Shown: positions 56,360-64,000 of the stretch, one piece after another
Position numbering within the stretch: position 1 is the stretch's first letter
Layout of the letters: each line of letters starts with the position of its first letter
Assembly (NCBI GenBank): GCA_918026815.1
Contig: CAKJVC010000160.1
Span: 248,001-312,000 of the forward strand
Source of the DNA: Chalara sp. BL73
Taxonomy: Eukaryota; Ascomycota; Leotiomycetes; Helotiales
Length of the DNA: 64,000 bases
Direction of reading: 5' to 3'
Notes under the pieces: generated by a model
The model's input: the letters and a program-made list of their open reading frames with translations, nothing else
What the model was told of the DNA's origin: nothing
Databases searched by the model: none
Program-made: the position numbers and the translations under genes

Positions 56360-57604
56360 GCACCCCTGTGCTGTCTGCAAGCTAGGGTGTTTATATACAC
56401 TTGTCCAGAAAAGTGCGTTCCTTAATGAACCACTTAACATTATCTGGTGCTTACTACGTCTTTGACCATTTATAGTTTATATATTGTTGCAATAGATGTT
56501 GTACTTTCCTAGTTGATTTCCAATTTTCCTACCCGCTGAAATATAAAATTAATAGCCATTGTCACTTTATGAACTATACAAGTAGCTATCCAATTATTTC
56601 AACGTAGCTAGTGCTCAGAGTCGAGCTTACTGTTATATCCTGCTTATTTCAGATATGAGAGATTTTCTGCGAAGCTTAGTTTCCGACTATTTCAAATTCG
56701 GTATTTTAGATTTTGATTAATAACAATATTGTTTATGTTACAAACAGGATCTAAAGCTGAGGAGACAGAAAATAAGCTAAGACAAACGAGGCTCGCTCAA
56801 AACAAGGCGATCAGCCAAAGTAGTAAGAACAATAATTAGAATTCCGATATCTGCCCACTAGCTCTTACCTATAAGGTTCATTTTAGGCGTTTCCACGACT
56901 TGGTGGTCTATAATAGCCGTTAGGCCATCAAATATGTGTTATTAACACAGAACTGGTTTAATTAAATATATGTCAGATGAATTGAATGACTTAACTTTTA
57001 GCCCGTTTTGTCATTTGGCGTCTTGGCGGTGGGCTCTGAATTCCGCTGGCATGCCTACGGTATTTAGCCAAATTTAAGTGGAGAAAACTTCTCAGCACAA
57101 GCACAAGTTGCGAATGTGAAGCCGCAGGGATTTATGTCACTCGGCGCACTTCTTGGGCGAGGTGGGGCACCGGGTAGTAGGCGTTATGCTGAGCCTCATT
57201 CGTAAGAATGTCAGCACAGCTTGTCGTGTTGCTTAACGTATTAAATGATGTCGGTAGTATAACACCCTGTATTGGTAGCTGCCGAGCGTAAGAGCTTGGG
57301 AATTAACTTATACCTGAAGCCCTATTATCTTTGTCACTGCCACCATTTTATTTTGGGAGCCATTTCTATTTGCGCAGATCGACTAACTTTCACGAAGTAG
57401 CCAGCCTATATAGCATATTCAAGTCTTCGATTGAGATGATATTTCTTCCATCCCACTTCAAATATACATTTTCTTTCCATAGGTATAACCAAATCTATCT
57501 TTCTTTTTTTGTTCACTTTCCTGTGGGAGGTATAGTTGGAACTGCAACTTAAGTGCCATTTCCTTGTTACTATCCGATCATCACAACTTACATTTCGTCC
57601 CACC
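56360..57604. other. AT-rich gene-free stretch with a palindromic relic
   Basis: No gene is seen. It includes the third tRNA-like palindrome (56900-56932) and the promoter of the gene at 57605. Confidence 0.4.
56900..56932. repeat. tRNA-Asp-like palindrome, copy 3
   Basis: TTGGTGGTCTA, a 10-base spacer (TAATAGCCGT), then TAGGCCATCAAA form an imperfect hairpin. Read on the minus strand its first bases, TTTGATGGCCTAACGG, differ by one base from the 5' part of the tRNA-Asp gene. Confidence 0.4.
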
Positions 57605-58580
57605 ATGCAGTTCCAAAAAGTGCTTATCTCCTTGCTTCTGGCGGTGCCGGCATTCTCAGCAGACCTACCTATACGACTAGTGTCTTTCAATGTCCGGGGC
57701 GGTACCCCAGCAAAACCTGCCTTCAACGAGCAGCCATGGTCAACGCGCCGACCGCTCGTGATTCGGCAGCTCTTAGAGACAATCAGCAATGCATCTAAAG
57801 ACGCTGTCACGTTGATTGGCATGCAAGAAGTCCCAGACGCAACTTTGAACGATGTGAACAAAGGGCTGGGGTCAGAATGGAAACATATTGGAGTCGGCCG
57901 TGATGACGGCAAGAAAGAAGGGGAATACGTGCCTATATTATACAAAGATGGCGTGCTGAAAGTCTTACATACCGAGACGAAATGGTTGTCGCCTACTCCA
58001 GACGAGCCATCGAAAGGTTGGAATGCGAAGACGAAGCGGATTGTGACGATTGGTGTGTTTGAGCATAAGAAAAGTGGCAAAAAGTTCATCGCTGCCAATA
58101 CCCACCTAGATCATATCAGCGAGGAGGCTCGAACCGAAGGGGTAAAAGTCATTCTGGAGAGGCTGAAGGCTGTACAGAAAAAATGGGGTCCTCTCGAGGT
58201 ATCACTTACTGGAGACTTTAATGCGGAATCTGGTGACGCCGCATACAAGGAGATGGTGGCAAATGGATATGGAGATGCATATGCTACAGCTCCAGAGAGC
58301 AAGAGATTTGGTTCCCTTGCCACGTAAGTATTTTATATCTCCTCTTTAACTGGACTTGTTGGAGATGCTGATGCTTACGGTCGACCTTTGCAGAGCTACA
58401 GGGTTCAATCCTCATAGAAAAGAGTCCGAGAAAAAGCGCATCGACTTCTTATGGCTCGGGCCCGTGAAGGAGAAGAAATGGATGGTAGATCGTTATGAAG
58501 TGCTCTCCAATGTTAATGCTAAGGACGACGTGTATCTGAGCGACCACCGTGCGGTTTTTGCGGATTTGAAACTGAAGTGA
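57605..58580 (+). CDS. Secreted endonuclease/exonuclease/phosphatase-family protein
   Basis: There are two exons (57605-58323 and 58394-58580; GTAAGT..GCAG), 301 residues. The signal peptide is MQFQKVLISLLLAVPAFS. The EEP-fold motifs are in order: VSFNVRGG, LIGMQEVP (metal-binding Glu), ANTHLDHISEEAR, SLTGDFNAESGDAAY (catalytic Asp/Asn), KKRIDFLWLG and the final SDHRAVFADL (catalytic Asp-His). All catalytic positions appear intact. Secreted fungal members of this size are annotated as nucleases or phosphoesterases; the substrate cannot be told. Start choice is fixed by the signal peptide, since an in-frame upstream Met gives a non-secretory N-terminus. Confidence 0.9.
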
Positions 58581-60132
58581 TGCTATATCAAAGGTCGTTT
58601 TCAGCAGGTGATTTACAAAACGTATGATCTGTGTACACTTTTTTTGGGGGGCATTCTTTAAAGTTTTTCCCGGAACTGTATGATACTCGTCCATTGGAAG
58701 TCTTGAGCGAAGGAGTTTGAAACTTTGCTGCATATATTATTAAGGTTTCAGCAACCAAAGAGCAAATTAGCTTTTGAAATGTATATCCTGGAAGTGATCA
58801 AGCCTACGTGACCTAACAACACTCTCGAGCAGATAATCATCTGCTTGATCATTCAGTTGTGCCAACATCTATCGATACACTCTGTCAAGTTGATAACGTA
58901 ACCTGAATGAATACCTGTGCCTCTCTCTTCGGCGCTTCTCATCTCTGCACTTTTAGTTGCCTGCCGCCAGTCTATGTAACTTATGACAAGTTAAAAGTAC
59001 CGAAATCTATCAATCACTTTACTGCTAGGAAACACGTACAAAATAAATAAGGCTACGCCTCCACCGAAATTTTTTCCGCGGCTTGAACAATTTCCCTCCT
59101 TCCTCCTTTCCTGTACCACAGCCCCCAAACTTGCTGATGGCTTTAACGAAGCCAATTCTGCCAATTCTGCCAATTTTGAAGAAGCATCCTGGCAATTTAT
59201 GTCCCCCACAATGGTTGTGCAAGACGATATTTTGTTCGGTGCTAGAAGAAACAAGCTCAGAATTTGAAAATAGTGTTCTGTGAGCTCAGTCATACGCAAG
59301 TATCACACGTATGCTGTAATTTGATTGCTCGCCTAGTCAAGTCGACTATTGTTCCACATCTTGTCAAAGCCAACAATCAGCAACTATTCTTCTTACCTTT
59401 CGCGCGATATGAAAACAGAGGATCTGGAGCCTATTAGCTTATCTTTTCGGTTCCAAGTCTGTGGGGCCAGCTTGCGACACATTTGCACTACCCCACAAAA
59501 TACATGTGGTTGGGCGACAGCAACATTTCTGGCGCAACCCTGAAACGACACACGGCAAGCAACAACCGTGCCCCTTAGGTTTCGCCACGCAAACTGAGGC
59601 AAAGCTGTCGTCAGCCTTTGTTCCAAGCAGGCTAGTTTATCAATTGATCTTATCGTTCTGATTGGAGTGTGCCAAGGCTAAAGATTCCCAATGCCGAGGC
59701 CTCCACAGAGTTGAAGAGCTATCGATGTTCGGATGGCGGGTCCAAATGTTTTCTGGCTACATGAACCATAGCGCCGAGTCTGATCAACAATCCAAAATAG
59801 ATTTTGCCCAGACGAAACGCGCTTGCCACCACCACTCTTGAAACCTGTCAAACGACCAAAAGCCCATCTTGCGTAGTCCTTGGCGCTTGAGCAGAATTCA
59901 TGATGAGTGCTGATCGGTCGCTCGCGGTAGAGCCTCAAACTCTGATTATTATAAGACTTGGCTTCTGACGTGAAAGTCTAAGGACATCATCAGTAAGCTC
60001 TTGAGTTGATCTCATCATATTCTCTGTACATTCTTGACCTTTTGTCGCTGGATCGACCATTTACTTTTATATATTTCTGGAATTAGTCTTGTCAAAATCA
60101 CCCATTCCACGACAACTCGTCCTGGAACTACG
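58581..60132. other. Gene-free stretch
   Basis: I see no supported gene. Bases about 59150-59178 contain three tandem copies of GCCAATTCT (the last imperfect). Minus frames at 58991-59299, 59393-59626 and 59678-59938 have no domains; the last two could be remains of one degraded gene. Confidence 0.35.
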
Positions 60133-61141
60133 ATGCAGCTTTCGAATATCCTCATCTCATTCCTGTTCGCAGCAGCAGTTTCTGCGAAGGGTAACAGAAA
60201 TGGTACAACAAGTATCAAGTCTGAATGCAAATCAATTGCAAAATTGACCAAGATCACCAATCTCGCTGCAAATGAGACTAAACTCGCTCTCAAGTTCGAG
60301 GGCAACCAAACGGCGATTGATGCGTTCATAGCCAAGGCAGCAGAGGCCACCACGGAGTTGACCACACTATCAGCAAATGCGACTTTGACTGAGGCCTGTG
60401 CCGTCATTCAAGCCCATGAGGATTCAGTCGATGCTTGCGATTCTATCTCCAAGATGGAAAATTTGATTTCCAAAGCGGCTAATACAACCAGACTCGAATC
60501 AAAAACGGATGTACGTACCTTGGATTCCAATTTAATGTCAAAAATTAACCTGTAACGTTAAGGGAAATGCTACCAAGATTGCTGAAATCCAAGCCAAGGC
60601 TAGCGCTGCCGCCACTAAACTTGCTGAGTTGCAGAGCAACACAACTCTCACCACATTCTGCGCAGCTCAAGCCGATCTTGATACCTGCAGTAGCATCACT
60701 AAGCTCCAGAAGCAAATTGCTAAGGCTGCTAGTAGTACAATTGAGGCTCGCGAAAAAGGTGAACACCTTCGAACAAAGTATGATTCAAGCTGACTCTCTT
60801 TCAGGCAATTCCACTAGGACCCCCGAAGAGAAGGCGGCAAGGGTACAAGCTAAAGCGGCAAAGGCACAAGAGAAGCTGGATGCGCTCATGGCAAATGCAA
60901 CTCTCGTATCTCTCTGCTCTGCCGCTGGTGTGGATCTTAGCCAGGGTAAGCGGACCTCTTTGTTCTATTCGAAAGCAAAAGCTTACACTTCTCAGCTGCG
61001 ACGGATTCGACAAATACCACTGACTCTACAGCTGCGGCCACAACCACGGCTGCTGCTAGCCGTGCTGGCAGAATCGAAGTTGTCGGTTCTGTTATATCTG
61101 CTGGTCTTATGGCCTTATTCGCGGGCATGCTCATGATGTAA
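60133..61141 (+). CDS. Secreted surface protein with tandem Cys-containing helical repeats and a GPI-type tail
   Basis: There are four exons (60133-60510, 60563-60758, 60805-60945, 60996-61141), 286 residues, in phase. The signal peptide is MQLSNILISFLFAAAVSA. The mature part has two and a half related modules: KAAEATTELTTLSANATLTEAC..DACDSISKMENLISKAA, KASAAATKLAELQSNTTLTTFC..DTCSSITKLQKQIAKAA, and KAAKAQEKLDALMANATLVSLC. Each has Ala-rich amphipathic helix, an N-glycosylation-type NAT/NTT site and Cys residues. Exon boundaries fall between modules, each starting GN(A/S)T. A Thr/Ser/Ala-rich stalk and a C-terminal hydrophobic segment (VVGSVISAGLMALFAGMLMM) without a basic tail fit a GPI anchor signal. 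No named family is recognised. Confidence 0.8.
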
Positions 61142-61787
61142 TCAAATTTTTTAATGACATTTTTTGGGAACCAGTGTATGGTAGAAGAAGAAATTCGGAT
61201 CTCGAGCCTCACATCTCAACAGGCTACCATGTATCGAGATTTGACCTTTACGATGTTCCTCTGGAGTTCTCATCACAGTCTCGAGGAATGCCAATCACTG
61301 TTGATCAAATGGCTTTGGGTGTTCTTTGATATGTGCAATTCCTGACTAGTGACGAGTACCATCGAGGTGTGGACTGCTCTAGACTGCTTAGTTGGCGGAG
61401 GCCGTGGCGTCAAGGACTATTTCGCATATGAGGTTCATCATCTCTGTTGTCGAGTTGATGGTGTGCTTAGCCTGTGGCCTGGCATTGGCCGTTTATATTA
61501 CACCTTAGGTTGCTTAGAGCACTCCTTTGATGGTAAACACACGCTGGAGTTCTTAAAATATTATATGCATGGATATAAAACATTACACCCATTTCACATC
61601 GATTCTTAGTAAATCCTGCGCTCAAACGATACCACATATCACACGTGTTCCATTCACAATACCTGTACCATACATTGAAATCAACAGATAAAGCGACCCT
61701 TTGCTAACGTCCCCACCACGAATATCCCATGTCCAAACGTTCCTCATCGAAATTGTCTTGATAATTTCAGTATTTCACAGCAAAACT
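61142..61787. other. 3' flank between convergent genes
   Basis: I see no supported gene; short frames at 61154-61609 lack domains. Confidence 0.4.
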
Positions 61788-63046
61788 CTAACGATAAGTA
61801 ATTGGCAATCCACCCGGAAGTTGATTGAGCCCTCCGCAATCACAAACATTAGCTCTCGTTTTCAGTAAATTGATGAAAGGACTTACATCCTTCAACCGGC
61901 TCCTTCACGTGCTGCGACAGTGTGCATTTCATCGCTTGATCCGAGGTCTGCGACACAAGCTCCTTGCATTTGTCGACGTGACATCTAGCGTTCAGCGCTC
62001 TCTGCAGAGAGTCTCCTTTCCAACCGAAGAGGTAGTCGCCGTGTTGGCCAAATCCAGTACTATGAGGATGTAAGACTTGGTGTTCAATCTGGAATGGAAG
62101 GAAAGCTTACCCGTCACCTTGACTGTAGACGAATGGTTGTTGCTTAGTATCTACAGGCCAAAGATCCTTGTTATTGAATTGCCTGGTGTCCCACATGATC
62201 TCATACATTAACTGAGGAAGACGCACGGGGTGAGATGCCGGACATGACCCAGTAGATTCGAATGTCCCACTGGCTGGGTATGCAACGTGAGATTTATGAT
62301 TGGCACTATCCGTATTCTTACCGTCCCAGCATCTTTGTTTTGAAACATCAGCAATAATCTTTGAACAAATGGAAGAGAAGACTCACGTGGGGAAAGTGAT
62401 AGTTGTGCGTATGCCTCCCTGGCAGAATTTCGTCGGCAGCGAGGTCGTGTCACTGCCCGTGCAGGGCGCTCCACCAAATGGGTTCTGCTCTATGGTCGAG
62501 AAGCAACGATGGCATATTTGGCGTTGCATTCCATTTGAGGTGCGCAACATGGGATCGCCAGCGATCATCCTGAATCCCTATATCATGTCAGTCTCCCCAA
62601 TGTCCCTCCGTAAAAACAGCTCAGCTTACCGGTTTAAAAGCGGTAACAGTCGTCTTCCCATCATACGGCGGGATATAATACACCGTAATCCCACCGTCCG
62701 CCTTGAGTCCCAGATTCGCCATCTGAGGGACCCTCTTTAGAGTCCCATTCCGGGCTTTGAAATACAGGTTCGCTGTCCAGTAGTTGGAGAAGTCCTCGGC
62801 GAAGGTGCAGCTCGTGCATGTTGATGCGGTCGGCGGATCGTGATTGCTGGGGTCCATGGAGGCGTTGAAACTGTTGCCGCCAACTATTTGGTGGAGGTGG
62901 GGAGAGGGACTAACGCCTGGGTTTACGAGGGGATCCAGGCGCTCTATAACCAGTTGTGAGCAGGAGAAGCGCATCATTTGCGCTTGCTGGGCGAGGACAT
63001 CATGGGCTAGGAGGCCGAGGATTAGAGGGATATGTTTGAGATACAT
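61788..63046 (-). CDS. Secreted DUF1996-family protein
   Basis: There are five exons (63046-62630, 62577-62387, 62332-62111, 62059-61887, 61831-61788), 348 residues, all phases consistent. The signal peptide is [19 protein letters not shown]. The body matches DUF1996: [84 protein letters not shown] and [21 protein letters not shown]. It ends with a WLNQLPGG motif made by the last splice. The conserved His and Cys residues are all there. The family is secreted and common in ascomycetes; its biochemical role is not established. Confidence 0.93.
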
Positions 63047-64000
63047 CTTGGATGCAAAGTACTGTAAAATCAGAGTAAAAATCAGCAGCGATGAGACAGG
63101 ATATCAGATAAGCCTCATAGGGAGAAGATTTCGTTCCTTATATCATGAAACATGTTTGTCCAAATTGCTGGGTTGAAGATCATGCCGGGTCATCTGGCAG
63201 GATCTGCGCTCTCCACCACAACTGCCGCAAGCCTTATCTCTCGTAAATATAACACTTGCCATGAAATAATGATCGTGATGTGGTTCATATGACATTCATG
63301 TTGAACAGTGTCTCTTTCTGGAACTGCCGAGCCCTCGGGTAATTATGCATCGTATGGTTCTAATTAAGCCAACTGCAACATTATTTCATAGAATGTTCTA
63401 TTAACGGCCCCGCAAATCCCTAAATTGGAATTGCCCTTTAGCACGGCAGTCATCAGATTTGCCCTGAATGAGTACCGACATTTGAAGCTCAAGTGTGGCG
63501 AGAAAAGGGAAATGTTGGTTCACGACCACTCGGTCAAAAGGGCCTGGGCTGGAACTTTTTCGTTCTGAATACAAAATTACAATTATTACAAATTAGTTTC
63601 TCGAAATGAATCTAGTATCGTTTCATGGTTATTGAACGACTGAGTGCCGCGTCGAACAGCGGACCGTTTCCGAACCCTAAGCTTACCATCGTATGGAACA
63701 GAAAGCCTGCAGTAGTAATCGCGCTGTAGAAGAGTATCTTGAGGTATATTTTGTGTAATACTCAAATATTCCTGATCGAGAGTCCGCGCTACCATCATGG
63801 CTAAACTTACTCTTACGCCTCTTTTCTCGTAGATCTTCAACCAATTCAAGGTGCATCGTTTCGGCGTAATTTTTTGCTAAAATTAACCATGTGTCTTGCG
63901 CTAAAACATAAAACTTTGAATGAAGTTACTGTCTACAGTAAAAAAAACCATAAAAATCTTCGTGGTATTCGAGTTTGATGTTCGAAGTCAGATTGCCCCT
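63047..64000. other. Window-edge stretch with a possible fragment
   Basis: A minus-strand frame at 63586-63849 (87 codons) lies near an ATG in a different frame at about 63864 (MHLELVEDLREKRRKS...). They may belong to one broken or spliced small gene. No domain is recognised. The rest is the promoter of the DUF1996 gene and AT-rich sequence. Confidence 0.25.

Noticed and set aside
57406..58098. 230-codon minus-strand open frame
   Set aside because: It is antisense to the secreted EEP protein, which has full catalytic motifs.
1..64000. Secondary-metabolite cluster or CRISPR array
   Set aside because: No backbone synthase, terpene cyclase or cluster of tailoring enzymes is present; the sequence is eukaryotic and has no regularly spaced repeats.

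Overview
The window comes from a filamentous ascomycete (Pezizomycotina) nuclear chromosome. The evidence is spliceosomal genes with short 45-230 nt GT-AG introns carrying CTAAC/CTAAT-type branch points, fungal-only families (AA11 chitin LPMO, DUF1996, CDH-type cytochrome, Zn2Cys6 regulator, NACHT-type NLR), an HDEL-ended ER Hsp70 and an intron-containing tRNA-Asp. A Leotiomycete is plausible, but that is only an inference. There are no operons, CRISPR arrays or prokaryotic signals. Gene coordinates span first to last coding base; exon joins are in the evidence fields.

Left and centre (about 1-36 kb) are mostly gene-dense and intact. In order: secreted AA11-type LPMO (+), ALG2 mannosyltransferase (-), peroxisomal enoyl-CoA isomerase-like protein (+), a small membrane protein (+), a large unknown nuclear-type protein (-), LSB5 (+), a low-complexity protein (+), a DENN-domain protein (-), a long gene-free stretch, BCD1 (+), a poorly resolved 24-27 kb stretch with a tiny secreted peptide, the ER chaperone BiP/KAR2 (+), a secreted SH3b-like protein (-), a CDH-type cytochrome-domain protein (-), a second PTS1 enoyl-CoA hydratase (-), and a divergently transcribed glyoxalase-like VOC protein (+).

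From about 36 to 57 kb the sequence becomes AT-rich and gene-poor. It holds a Zn2Cys6 regulator, an APH-fold kinase, tRNA-Asp(GTC), a probable Ty3/Gypsy relic, tRNA-Asp-like palindromes, a diverged tandem repeat, and three clear pseudogenes in a row: a SHB17-like histidine phosphatase, a fructosamine/ketosamine-3-kinase (converging 8 bases apart) and an alpha/beta-hydrolase-NACHT NLR. It looks like a decaying accessory segment.

The right end (57-63 kb) returns to intact secreted proteins: an endonuclease/exonuclease/phosphatase protein, a repeat-containing GPI-type surface protein and a DUF1996 protein.

Shared themes are secreted or surface proteins (LPMO, SH3b-like, cytochrome domain, EEP, GPI protein, DUF1996), peroxisomal acyl-CoA metabolism (two hydratase/isomerase paralogues ending AKL and SKL) and ER quality control (ALG2, BiP). 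The most notable non-gene observations are recurrent GTYCGT 5' splice sites in three unrelated genes and palindromes built from the 5' half of tRNA-Asp.
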